From Acidimicrobiia bacterium (GTDB lineage: Bacteria > Acidobacteriota > Vicinamibacteria > Vicinamibacterales > SCN-69-37): a stretch of DNA of 51,367 nt. The position numbers and the translations under genes were made by a program. Below, in pieces: positions 1 through 7,323 of the stretch. The DNA lies in contig VFZF01000020.1 of assembly GCA_016871335.1 (NCBI GenBank), positions 1 to 51,367 on the forward strand. The letters run 5' to 3'. The stretch's first letter is position 1. Every line of letters begins with the position of its first letter. The notes beneath the pieces are model-generated. The model was given only the letters and a program-made list of their open reading frames with translations, searched no databases and was not told the DNA's origin.

Positions 1-495
1 CGCGCGGCTGGTGGGCTGCACACGCTTGATGAGGTCCGCCAGCGGGAATCCGACCCACGGAATGACCGCCGACCACGCTTCCACGCAGCGGAAGCGATAG
101 ATCCGCTCCTCAAGCTGGTGCGGCTTGACGAGATCCTCAAACGCGTAATCCGCGGGTTTGGCCACGTGCCCGTCGATCTTCACCGTCCACGGCTTCACCG
201 TCAGTCGACCGGCGTAGCGGGCCGGGTCCGACTTGTTCGTGCCGAACTCGTAGAAGTTGTTGTACTGCGTGAGTTGCTCCCAGGTGTGGGGCTTCTCGTT
301 GGTCGACAGCGGCGACGGCTTCACATTGGGGATGGTCGCCTGCGCCGACAGGTCCTCGCCCAGAGGGCCACACGCCACGGCGCCGATCGCCCCCACGGCC
401 GCGGCTTTCATGAAGTCGCGCCGCGACCGGTACACCGGCTCGGGTGTGATCTCGGACGAACGGATATCAAACGGCTGGCCGATCTTGATCACCAT
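1..495 (-). CDS. msrP: MsrP (YedY) molybdopterin catalytic subunit of periplasmic methionine sulfoxide reductase, 3' part outside window
   Basis: The first ~165 residues are visible; the reading frame stays open to the left edge. The ATG at 495 is preceded by an AGGGAG ribosome site and by a TAGAAT -10 box (514-519). A Tat motif SRRDFMK (residues 24-30) and a following Ala-rich stretch predict export of a folded cofactor protein. The segments TWEQLTQYNNFYEFGT and RFRCVEAW are characteristic of MsrP; C137 corresponds to the cysteine that ligates molybdenum. The family repairs oxidised methionines of envelope proteins using quinol electrons through the heme subunit MsrQ, which would be expected to the left. 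Identification is firm; only the N-terminal part can be judged. Confidence 0.9.
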   Translation of the reverse strand, partial: MVIKIGQPFDIRSSEITPEPVYRSRRDFMKAAAVGAIGAVACGPLGEDLSAQATIPNVKPSPLSTNEKPHTWEQLTQYNNFYEFGTNKSDPARYAGRLTVKPWTVKIDGHVAKPADYAFEDLVKPHQLEERIYRFRCVEAWSAVIPWVGFPLADLIKRVQPTSRA

Positions 496-572
496 CTTGG
501 AACTCCCTGACGAATTCTACCCCCGGCACGCTCACAGGAGTTACGGAGGCCAGGAGAACACGGATGGAGGTT

Positions 573-655
573 ACAGGGAGGCACAGAGGCACGGAGGATT
601 CTCTTTTTAAGGCCCGCTCTTCCAAAACCTACTCCGTGGCTCCGCGCCTCCCTGT
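573..655. repeat. Imperfect inverted repeat, ACAGGGAGGC...CACGGAG type
   Basis: The left arm (573-596) reads ACAGGGAGGCACAGAGGCAC plus GGAG. The right arm (632-655) is its near-perfect reverse complement, separated by about 35 bp that include a short T run. The right arm overlaps the 3' end of the esterase gene, so the last codons of that gene (residues TGRRGATE) are repeat sequence. A third copy of the same word lies at 42510-42525, at the 3' end of the acyl-CoA synthetase gene. It may act as a transcript end or be a dispersed REP-like element. Confidence 0.75.
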
Positions 656-1312
656 CAGGAACTCCAGACTCTCTGTGAGGATCGTGTGGATTGACGTGCT
701 GAGTTGGTGGCCGTCCGCCAGCATCCGGAGGTCCACCAAGGGCTGACCATGGGCCCAGGCCTGGACCATCCCCGGGGTCACCACATCGTCTTTCGTGCCC
801 TGAAATACGAGAGTCGGTCGTGTGACGGGCAGCGTGAGGGCATCGTACCTGCCGGCGTCTTCGTAGAGCGCGTAGCCGATCTGGCGGTCACGCTCGTCGG
901 CGTAGTGGAACACGGTGAGGCTGCCCGCACGTTTCCAGTCTTCAACGGAGTGCTCCCAAAGGTGCGTCAGCCGGTTGCCGCCGAAGTCCAGCGCCGGCGC
1001 CAGCAGCACCAACCGGTCGATCCTGCCGGTCGTGTCCTCGTGTGCAGCCAGGACCGCCACAAACGCACCGAGGCTTGATCCCACGAGTGCGACCGGCCCG
1101 CCGGGCACTCCCGCCACAATCTCCCGGACCTGGGCCAGCATCCGGCTGGTGGTCAGCGTCTCAAACGCCGGCTGATTCAGGTCCGGGCAGGTGAAGCCAG
1201 TCCCTTGAGCTTCACACGCGTCGCGGAACTGTTCCGCCTTCCCTGACGCGGGCGATGAGGCGAAGCCGTGGAGGTAGATGACGTGGCGGACGGAGGTGGG
1301 CATCCTCGTCAC
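629..1312 (-). CDS. YqiA/YcfP-type alpha/beta-hydrolase (esterase)
   Basis: This 227-aa protein starts with GTG at 1312; an ATG at 1303 is an alternative. It begins with YLHGFASSPASGKA, the oxyanion-region motif of the YqiA esterase group. The nucleophile elbow is GSSLG with Ser80, and the likely acid and base lie in GTKDDVV and DGHQL near the C-terminus. The family consists of small cytosolic serine esterases active on short acyl esters in vitro; the natural substrate is unknown. It lies 6 bp downstream of the SET gene on the same strand and may be the last gene of the imuA-imuB-dnaE2-SET transcript. Its C-terminal residues TGRRGATE come from a dispersed repeat. Confidence 0.75.
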   Translation of the reverse strand: MTRMPTSVRHVIYLHGFASSPASGKAEQFRDACEAQGTGFTCPDLNQPAFETLTTSRMLAQVREIVAGVPGGPVALVGSSLGAFVAVLAAHEDTTGRIDRLVLLAPALDFGGNRLTHLWEHSVEDWKRAGSLTVFHYADERDRQIGYALYEDAGRYDALTLPVTRPTLVFQGTKDDVVTPGMVQAWAHGQPLVDLRMLADGHQLSTSIHTILTESLEFLTGRRGATE

Positions 1313-1318
1313 ATCGTG

Positions 1319-1759
1319 TCAGATTTTGTTCGTGCAGTTCGGGCGGCACCGGCAGTCCATGCCCGCCTCGCCATCCGTGTTGTAGTCGTACGACAACTCG
1401 GCGCCCTTCGGAATGTTCTTCGAGGCGCGGATCCACACGACATCGCCGATCACTTCGGAGTAGCAGCTGCCTTCACAGGAGTGGTTGATGAACCGCGCCG
1501 TGGAGCCGCCGACGTTGCCGTCACGGAACCAGCGCCGGTTGAGCGTGAAGCACCAGATCTGCCCCTGCTTCCGATACTTCGTTTCGCGCCGATCGGCCTC
1601 CGCCGACGAGATCTTCTCGCCGGTGTAGGTGATGATGCGCTTGTTCTTGTTGATGGGCTCGGCGGCATAGACGCCCCAGCCGGAAATCCGCGACTTCTTG
1701 CGGATGATCTTCACGCCCGTTTCAGTGATCTCTACTTTGGCCCGCGGAGTCTTCATCAA
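1319..1759 (-). CDS. SET-domain protein lysine methyltransferase
   Basis: A complete 146-aa single-domain protein. The SET signatures are all present: GWGVYA (27-32), RFINHSC (89-95, SAM-binding NHS), SYDY with the catalytic-type tyrosines (123-126), and a post-SET cysteine cluster CRCRPNC (136-142) that, with C95, would bind zinc. The family transfers methyl groups from SAM to protein lysines; in bacteria, substrates are usually histone-like or ribosomal proteins. The start is TTG at 1759 or ATG at 1756, with a TAAAAT hexamer (1766-1771) just upstream, so it may have its own near-leaderless promoter besides read-through from dnaE2, which ends 22 bp upstream. The lysine-rich SWIB protein at 28840 is a plausible but unproven substrate. 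Confidence 0.88.
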   Translation of the reverse strand: MMKTPRAKVEITETGVKIIRKKSRISGWGVYAAEPINKNKRIITYTGEKISSAEADRRETKYRKQGQIWCFTLNRRWFRDGNVGGSTARFINHSCEGSCYSEVIGDVVWIRASKNIPKGAELSYDYNTDGEAGMDCRCRPNCTNKI

Positions 1760-1781
1760 TCGGGCATTTTAGCATCCGGGA

Positions 1782-4700
1782 TCAATGAAAGTTACGCGCC
1801 TCGGGTTGTGGCCCGGTCTCTCCCAGTGCTTCCAGACGCTCCGCCTTCACCGAGATGGCTCCGTCCTGGTTCTGCAACAGCCCCTCAATCAGCAAGTACG
1901 GCGCGTCCACCGCCGTGCGTTTGTAGGACGAAAACACATCCGGAGTCAGAATCGCGTTGGCGATGCCTGTCTCATCTTCGAGCGACAGAAACACAAACCC
2001 TTTCGCCGTGCCGGGCCGCTGGCGGGTAATGACCGCCCCCGCCACGCGTACCCGGCGTCCCGGTCGCCACAACGCCAGATCGCTCGCGCGCAATACCCCC
2101 CTGGCCGCCAAGCCGCGACGCACCAGCGCCATCGGATGCGGCCCAATCGTCAGGCCCGTGGCCGCGTAGTCGGCGCCGACTCGCTCGGGCAATGACATGG
2201 GGGGGAGCGGGGACGAACAAATGAGCTCGGAGGCGATTTCCGGAGAAATCGCCTCCGAGCTCATCAACAACGGGCCGGCGGGCCGGGCGGCGCGTTCGGC
2301 CTGCCACAACGCCGACCGGCGATCGCCGCCAAGGGTGGCCAATGCGCCGGATTCAGCGAGAACTCGCAACTCGTCGCGGCGAACACCGATGCGGGCCACC
2401 AGATCGTCCATCGACTGAAAAAGCCTCCCGACGTCTTTTTCGCGAATGCGCGCGATCGCCTTCCCCACTTCGGCCCGAAGGCCCTGGACGTACATCAACC
2501 CCAACCGGATGGCGCCGTCATCCTGAATGGTGCAGACCCAGTCGGACACCTGCACATCCATGGGGGCAAATCGCACACCTCGACGCTGGGCATCCTTCAC
2601 CAGCGTCGCCGGCGCATAAAACCCCATCGGCTGGTTGTTGAGCAGCGCCGCATAAAATGCCGCGGGGTAATGCGCCTTGAGATACGCACTCGCATACACG
2701 ATGAGCGCAAAGCTGGCCGCATGCGACTCGGGAAATCCATACAACGCAAACGACGTAATCGACAGCACGATCTGATCGGCCGTCACGCCGGTGATGCCAT
2801 TGCGCGCCATCCCTCCGCGCAGCCGCGTCTCGATCTGCTGCATCCGCTTGACCGATCGCTTGAACCCCATCGCGCGCCGCAGTTCCTCGGCTTCCCCGCC
2901 GCTGAACCCCGCAATCACCATCGCCATCCGCAGCAACTGTTCCTGGAACAGCGGCACCCCCAACGTGCGCTTCAACACGGGCTCGAGCGACGGGTGCGCA
3001 TACGCCACAGGTTCGTCCCCACGCCGCCGCTTCAAATACGGATGCACCATCTGACCGACGATGGGCCCGGGCCGGATGAGGGCGACTTCCACCACGATGT
3101 CGTAGAAGTGTTTGGGCTTGAGTCGCGGCAGGGTCGCCATCTGCGCACGGGATTCCACCTGGAAGATCCCGACCGTGTCGGCCGCCTGCAACATCCGGTA
3201 GACCTCCGGATCGTTTTGCGGGAGATGCGCAAGATCGATTCCGGTCAGGGCTACGGCCTCCTCAAGCACGGCCATCATGCCGAGGCCCAACAGATCCACT
3301 TTGACAATGCCGAGGTCCGCGCAGTCGTCCTTGTCCCACTGCACCACCACCCGGCCGGGCATCGATGCCGGTTCCAGCGGCACCACATCGTCCAACCGCC
3401 CCTTACAGATGACCATGCCGCCCGAGTGCTGACCGAGGTGCCTCGGTAAATCCTGCATCTGCGTCCACAGTCTGGCGAACTGGCTGTAGACCTCACGGTG
3501 TGTATCGAGGCCGGCATCTTTCAGGTGCTGCGTCACCGTCTCGTTCGGGTCCACAAATTCGAACCGGCTCATCATCTTCGCGAGCCGGTCGATCTCGTCC
3601 TCCTTCATGCTGAGGACCTTGCCGACTTCACGCGCGGCACTCCGCCCGCGATAGGTGATGACGTTGGCGGTCATGGCCGCCCCAAGCGCGCCGTACCGTT
3701 GATAGAGATACTGAATCACCCGTTCGCGACGTTCACCACTCGGCAGATCCAGATCGATGTCCGGCCACTCCTCGCGTTCCTCCGACAGGAACCGCTCGAA
3801 CAACAACTCCATGCCGATGGGGTCCACTGCCGTGACCCCCAGCGAGTAACATACGGCACTGTTGGCGGCCGAGCCTCGCCCCTGCACGAGAATGCCCTGC
3901 TGACGACAGAAGTTGACCAGGTCCCAGACAATGAGGAAGTAGCCGGCCAGATTGAGTTTGTCGATCAGATCCAGTTCACGCTGGATCTGCGCCTTCGCCC
4001 TTCCGCCAAACGCCTCATCCAGCGGGTGATATCGATCACGCGCGCCCACCATGGTGATGCGTCGCAAAAACGACGCCTGTGTTTCTCCGGCCGGCACCGG
4101 GTAGTCCGGAAACTGATACCCAAGATTCGCGAGCGTGAAGTCGAGCCGTTCGGCCAGCGCTTCCGTGCCTGCCAACGCTTGCGGCAAGTCACTGAACAGT
4201 CGCGCCATCACTTCGGGGGGCTTCAGGTAACTCTCAGCATTCACACTGAGCCGGCGCCCGGCATCCTTCAAGGTCGTCTTGTGACGCAGGCACGTAAGCA
4301 CGTCATACAACGGCCGTTCCTCGACCGTGGCAAACCGCACGCCGTTGGACGCCATCACCGGCACCCGGAACGCGGCGGCCAGATCGAGCAACGACGCGTT
4401 CGCCTCTTCCTCATCACGACGCAGGTGCCGCTGCAGTTCAATCCACACCTGCTGCCGGCCGAAGATCCCGACCACCTTGTCCACCAACCCGCCCACACCA
4501 TACCGGTCCGCCATCAACGCCTGCCGGCCGACCAGCGCAATCAACCCACTGGTGTGCCCGTCGAGATCCTCGAGCGTCAACCGCGACTCACCTTTGGGGA
4601 CGCCACGTTTTGCCTGTGTGATCAGACGGCACAGGTTTCGATAACCGTCAGCGGATGCGACAAGAACCGGAATAGTGCTGAGTGCTGGGTGCTCGGCGCT

Positions 4701-4982
4701 TAGTGCGGTGCTGGGCTTGCCCGCCGAAGCCTTGGCGGAGGCGGGTGCTCGGTGCTGGGTGCCCAGTGCGTTGCTGCCGATTGTCAGCTCGGCGCCGACA
4801 ATGGCTTTGAGGCCGGCGGCTCTGGCGGCGCGATAAAACTGCGGCGCGCCGTAGACGCCGTCGCGATCGAGCAACGCCAGCGCCGGATAACCCAGATGGG
4901 CTGCGCGCGCAATCAGCGTCTCGGGCAGCGAGGCGCCGGCCAGGAACGAAAACGCAGACGCGGTGTGAAGTTCGAAGTACAC
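1782..4982 (-). CDS. dnaE2: DnaE2 (ImuC) error-prone DNA polymerase III alpha subunit
   Basis: About 1066 aa from the GTG at 4982; the frame stays open upstream to 5075, but that extension encodes only low-complexity repeat (RALCTRHRALHSAP type). The N-terminal PHP domain starts at YFELHTASAFSFLAG. The C-family polymerase active site PDIDLDLPSG is present, as are the finger and thumb regions (HLGQHSGGMVI, GFPESHAASFALIVYASAY) and a C-terminal OB fold. The enzyme extends primers past DNA lesions with ImuA and ImuB during the SOS response. Residues about 71-103 (nt 4674-4770) are an in-frame insertion of a repeat element between GAELTIG and IPVLVAS, segments normally nearly adjacent in the PHP domain. 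No ribosome site is visible because the upstream DNA is repeat. Function is certain by family; whether the insertion is tolerated is unknown. Confidence 0.93.
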   Translation of the reverse strand: MYFELHTASAFSFLAGASLPETLIARAAHLGYPALALLDRDGVYGAPQFYRAARAAGLKAIVGAELTIGSNALGTQHRAPASAKASAGKPSTALSAEHPALSTIPVLVASADGYRNLCRLITQAKRGVPKGESRLTLEDLDGHTSGLIALVGRQALMADRYGVGGLVDKVVGIFGRQQVWIELQRHLRRDEEEANASLLDLAAAFRVPVMASNGVRFATVEERPLYDVLTCLRHKTTLKDAGRRLSVNAESYLKPPEVMARLFSDLPQALAGTEALAERLDFTLANLGYQFPDYPVPAGETQASFLRRITMVGARDRYHPLDEAFGGRAKAQIQRELDLIDKLNLAGYFLIVWDLVNFCRQQGILVQGRGSAANSAVCYSLGVTAVDPIGMELLFERFLSEEREEWPDIDLDLPSGERRERVIQYLYQRYGALGAAMTANVITYRGRSAAREVGKVLSMKEDEIDRLAKMMSRFEFVDPNETVTQHLKDAGLDTHREVYSQFARLWTQMQDLPRHLGQHSGGMVICKGRLDDVVPLEPASMPGRVVVQWDKDDCADLGIVKVDLLGLGMMAVLEEAVALTGIDLAHLPQNDPEVYRMLQAADTVGIFQVESRAQMATLPRLKPKHFYDIVVEVALIRPGPIVGQMVHPYLKRRRGDEPVAYAHPSLEPVLKRTLGVPLFQEQLLRMAMVIAGFSGGEAEELRRAMGFKRSVKRMQQIETRLRGGMARNGITGVTADQIVLSITSFALYGFPESHAASFALIVYASAYLKAHYPAAFYAALLNNQPMGFYAPATLVKDAQRRGVRFAPMDVQVSDWVCTIQDDGAIRLGLMYVQGLRAEVGKAIARIREKDVGRLFQSMDDLVARIGVRRDELRVLAESGALATLGGDRRSALWQAERAARPAGPLLMSSEAISPEIASELICSSPLPPMSLPERVGADYAATGLTIGPHPMALVRRGLAARGVLRASDLALWRPGRRVRVAGAVITRQRPGTAKGFVFLSLEDETGIANAILTPDVFSSYKRTAVDAPYLLIEGLLQNQDGAISVKAERLEALGETGPQPEARNFH
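4674..4770. repeat. Palindromic/low-complexity repeat element inserted in dnaE2, copy 1
   Basis: GTGCTGGGTGCTCGG-type words flank a 30-nt core at 4716-4745. The core's 26-nt palindromic part (4720-4745) has outer arms CCCGCC/GGCGGG and inner arms GCC/GGC. It is read in frame in dnaE2 and contributes the peptide ASAKASAGKP. The core matches copies at 5397-5426 and 6120-6149 with one difference each from the middle copy. Confidence 0.85.
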
Positions 4983-5103
4983 GGGTGCTGGGTGCAGAGT
5001 GCTCGGTGCTGAGTGCAGTGCTCGGTGCCGGGTGCACAGTGCTCGGTGCGTGCACGGTGCACCCAGCACAAGCACCGAGCACCGAGCACTCAGCAGCCAG
5101 CAC
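4982..5103. repeat. Low-complexity inverted repeat between imuB and dnaE2
   Basis: From 4982 to about 5050 the plus strand is built of GTGCTGGGTGC/AGTGCTCGGTG words. From about 5058 to 5103 it switches to the complementary AGCACCGAGCACTCAGC words, so the two halves can pair around a GTGCACGGTGCAC centre. The block separates the imuB stop (5106) from the dnaE2 start and carries no ribosome site, so it may affect dnaE2 expression. Confidence 0.85.
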
Positions 5104-5105
5104 CA

Positions 5106-6530
5106 CTAGTCCACTTCCCCCTCGACTTCCCAGTGGTCGGTCTGGCGATTGCGGGCGAGGCGATAGACGACGCCGGTGTCGAGGGCGACGTCCCATTCAT
5201 CGCGATCCCAGGTGTGCCCGTCTGACGACCACCAATGGCCCGATGTGCGCCAGGGGCCGGCGGCGGTGGTGACCGTCGCAACTCTCGAGTCGCGATACGC
5301 GGCGCGCTCATTCAGCGACACTTTGACGGGGCGTCCCTTCTCCACGCGCACACGGACAGGCGGGGCGGGACGGAAGCGGCGGATTGTGGTGCTGGGCTTG
5401 CCCGCCGAAGCCTTGGCGAAGGCGGGTGCTCGGTGCCCGGTGCTCGGTGCGGTGCGAAGTGCTGCGTGCTGGGTGCTGAGTGCGAAGGGCTTCATTGATG
5501 AGATGCGCGGATTGTGGGTATCCACCACGACGGGCGCGCCGACGCTGGTGTCGCCGACCAGCGCCGACAGGCGCGCGAGGAGCGTGGAGAGGTTCTCGGG
5601 CGTCGGCACCGTAAAAGCGAGGAGGGAACCCTGCACGATACGGCCCGGTGTGACGCCACATTCCACTTCGACCACGTCAATACCTGCCGGTGCCGGATGG
5701 GACTCGAGATCGAGCAGGATGAGGGTGCGCAACGTCTTGCTATCGCGCATCGGCGACGGCAACGTCAACGTGCGTTCATGCGTCGTTTTTGTCACCAGCT
5801 GTAATCGTGTGGTGATGGTGACCGCTCCCCGATCGGCACGAGCCAACGACGCGGACAAGCCGTCACACACCCGCGCGAGCACAAACGACAGCGGCTCGAG
5901 ACCTTCCACCGGCCACTCGAGTTCCATGCGCTCGACAAATCGCGGCGTTTCGTCCGTGGGCACCAGCGGCGCGTCATCCTCACCACAGGCCGCCTGATGC
6001 AGACGCTGCCCCACCCGGCCCGTGCGCGTGAGCACATCCGCACGCGGCAGACGCGCAAGATCTCCGAGCGTCGCCAGTCCCCAGCGTTCAAAGATGGCCA
6101 AGGTATCGTCAGTCCGCAGCTTGCCCGCCGTAGCCTTGGCGAAGGCGGGGCCGCAGTCCGCAGTCCGCAGTCCGGCAGTCCGCAGTTCGGGCAATGAACG
6201 CAGCGCGGACAACGGCAACCGCTCGAGCCGGCGCGCTTCCTCTCCGGCCGGCACGATCGTGGTGCCCGGCCGTGCGTGCGCGAGCAGCCACGCAGCGGTT
6301 TTTGATTCGGCAATGGCCACGCGCACGCCGACTTCCCGCTCCCACGCCATGCGCCGCATTTCTTCGGCGATCACCGCCGGCATGCCGATCACACGCGTCA
6401 ACCCGCGCGCATCACACACCACCACATCCTGGCCGTGTGGCTCCACACGTGGCGAGCAGGCGCGAGCCACCGCCTCGAGCACTCCCGGGCGTGACGGACT
6501 CAAAGAGTCGCGGACAAGGCAAACAAACAT
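5106..6530 (-). CDS. imuB: ImuB, Y-family polymerase-like mutasome subunit
   Basis: 474 aa, ATG at 6530 with a strong AGGAGG ribosome site, starting inside the 3' end of imuA. The Y-family fold is recognisable (N-terminal MFVCLVRD, GVRVAIAESKTAAWLLA, then FERWGLATLGDLARLP, the helix-hairpin-helix), but the acidic catalytic residues are missing, as in other ImuB proteins. ImuB is a hub that tethers ImuA and DnaE2 to the beta clamp; VQGSLLAF near residue 305 sits where the clamp-binding motif is normally found and is degenerate. Two repeat insertions are read in frame: residues ~114-141 (AFAKATAGKL) and ~347-380 (AFAKASAGKP). The C-terminal ~90 residues (GHWWSSDGHTWDRDEWDVAL) are the typical ImuB tail. 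Identification is firm. Confidence 0.92.
   Translation of the reverse strand: MFVCLVRDSLSPSRPGVLEAVARACSPRVEPHGQDVVVCDARGLTRVIGMPAVIAEEMRRMAWEREVGVRVAIAESKTAAWLLAHARPGTTIVPAGEEARRLERLPLSALRSLPELRTAGLRTADCGPAFAKATAGKLRTDDTLAIFERWGLATLGDLARLPRADVLTRTGRVGQRLHQAACGEDDAPLVPTDETPRFVERMELEWPVEGLEPLSFVLARVCDGLSASLARADRGAVTITTRLQLVTKTTHERTLTLPSPMRDSKTLRTLILLDLESHPAPAGIDVVEVECGVTPGRIVQGSLLAFTVPTPENLSTLLARLSALVGDTSVGAPVVVDTHNPRISSMKPFALSTQHAALRTAPSTGHRAPAFAKASAGKPSTTIRRFRPAPPVRVRVEKGRPVKVSLNERAAYRDSRVATVTTAAGPWRTSGHWWSSDGHTWDRDEWDVALDTGVVYRLARNRQTDHWEVEGEVD
5389..5484. repeat. Palindromic/low-complexity repeat element inserted in imuB, copy 2
   Basis: The same 30-nt core as in dnaE2 (5397-5426; palindrome 5401-5426) is followed by GGTGCTCGGTGCGGTGCG and related words. 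It is translated in frame as part of ImuB residues ~347-380, in the linker before the C-terminal tail. Confidence 0.85.
6110..6190. repeat. Palindromic/low-complexity repeat element inserted in imuB, copy 3
   Basis: The core at 6120-6149 (palindrome 6124-6149) is here flanked by tandem CAGTCCG units instead of GTGCTGG units. It is translated in frame (ImuB residues ~114-141), just before the helix-hairpin-helix region. A related CAGACTGCGG repeat lies at 36989-37020. Confidence 0.83.
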
Positions 6531-7252
6531 GGCGCCTCCTCCTTCCGATGTCCACGGACCCGGCGAATCCGCTGCGACGCCTCAGGCGTCACGGCCAATC
6601 CCGCCAGGCGGCGACTCTGCAGACTGCGGCCCGCCCACTCACTTCTGGCCCGCAACGTCAGCGACACACCACCCGCACTGCGTCCGAGCGGTTGCGCACC
6701 GACGAGCAACCCGACCGTGTCGCGCCCTTCCAGCACGTGTCCCAGGCGGAACCAGGTGGCAGCCGGCAGTGACTGCAGATGCCGCACCGGCACATCGGCC
6801 ACATCCATGGCCACCACCGCGATGCCGCCCGCCCGCGCGATCAAATCAAACGCGCGCAAGCCCCGCTGCACAGCGAGATCCCCCACCGTGCGCTGCGACG
6901 GACTCCACGACACGTTCGGCCCACGCACCCACAACACACGATCCAGGTCCACCCCCGCCGCAGACGCCGACGCCGGATCAAAACGATCCGCCACATCCAC
7001 CCACGCCACGACGCCGCCCTGCCGGGTCACCGCCGCCATCGTGGCCATCACCACCGACGTGCGGCCCGACGATGCGGGACCAACGACTTCGGAGAGATGC
7101 CCTTTTGGCCAGCCACCGGCCAGATGGTCATCCAGCACGGATACACCGGTTTTTGTGCAGGGACGGCCTGATTCAAGCGGCCGGGTCACTGTGCCGGCAA
7201 GCTGTTTTGAATCAAGTAGTTGCGTGAGATGAGATAACGCGGCTGATGCCAT
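6500..7252 (-). CDS. imuA: ImuA-type RecA-like mutasome protein
   Basis: 250 aa; its last 31 nt overlap imuB. The sequence keeps the RecA-like pattern: TGVSVLDDHLAGGWPKGHLSEVVGP, a P-loop position with SSGRTS (around residues 56-61), VVAWVDVADRFDP, and LRAFDLIARAGGIAVVAMDVAD around the Walker B strand. The P-loop lysine is arginine, so ATP hydrolysis may be weak or absent. ImuA proteins work with ImuB and DnaE2 in damage-induced mutagenesis. The order imuA-imuB-dnaE2 on one strand is the classic cassette. A short inverted repeat lies 15-32 nt upstream of the ATG and is a candidate SOS operator. Confidence 0.85.
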   Translation of the reverse strand: MASAALSHLTQLLDSKQLAGTVTRPLESGRPCTKTGVSVLDDHLAGGWPKGHLSEVVGPASSGRTSVVMATMAAVTRQGGVVAWVDVADRFDPASASAAGVDLDRVLWVRGPNVSWSPSQRTVGDLAVQRGLRAFDLIARAGGIAVVAMDVADVPVRHLQSLPAATWFRLGHVLEGRDTVGLLVGAQPLGRSAGGVSLTLRARSEWAGRSLQSRRLAGLAVTPEASQRIRRVRGHRKEEAPCLFALSATL

Positions 7253-7255
7253 ATT

Positions 7256-7284
7256 TTCGCTCTACTTTCGCCTTATGGGGCGAA
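7256..7284 (-). promoter_or_regulatory. Candidate operator upstream of imuA
   Basis: An inverted repeat TTCGCC-N6-GGCGAA occupies 7267-7284. On the coding strand it continues as a direct repeat GCGAA-N6-GCGAA. It sits directly in front of imuA, where a LexA-type site would be expected. It does not match the GTTC-based, TCGAAC-based or CTGT-based SOS boxes I know, so the assignment rests on position and symmetry only. Confidence 0.4.
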
Positions 7285-7323
7285 GTATGGCACAAACCGC
7301 AAATGGCGATCAAGTGGCGAAAA

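Noticed and set aside
3498-4703. Long plus-strand reading frame opposite dnaE2
   Set aside because: Arg/His/Gln-rich product without a domain; it is the antisense shadow of a conserved polymerase gene in GC-rich DNA.
4982-5103. Possible CRISPR or iteron origin
   Set aside because: Low-complexity words without spacers or regular iteron spacing, no replication gene nearby, and similar words occur inside genes.
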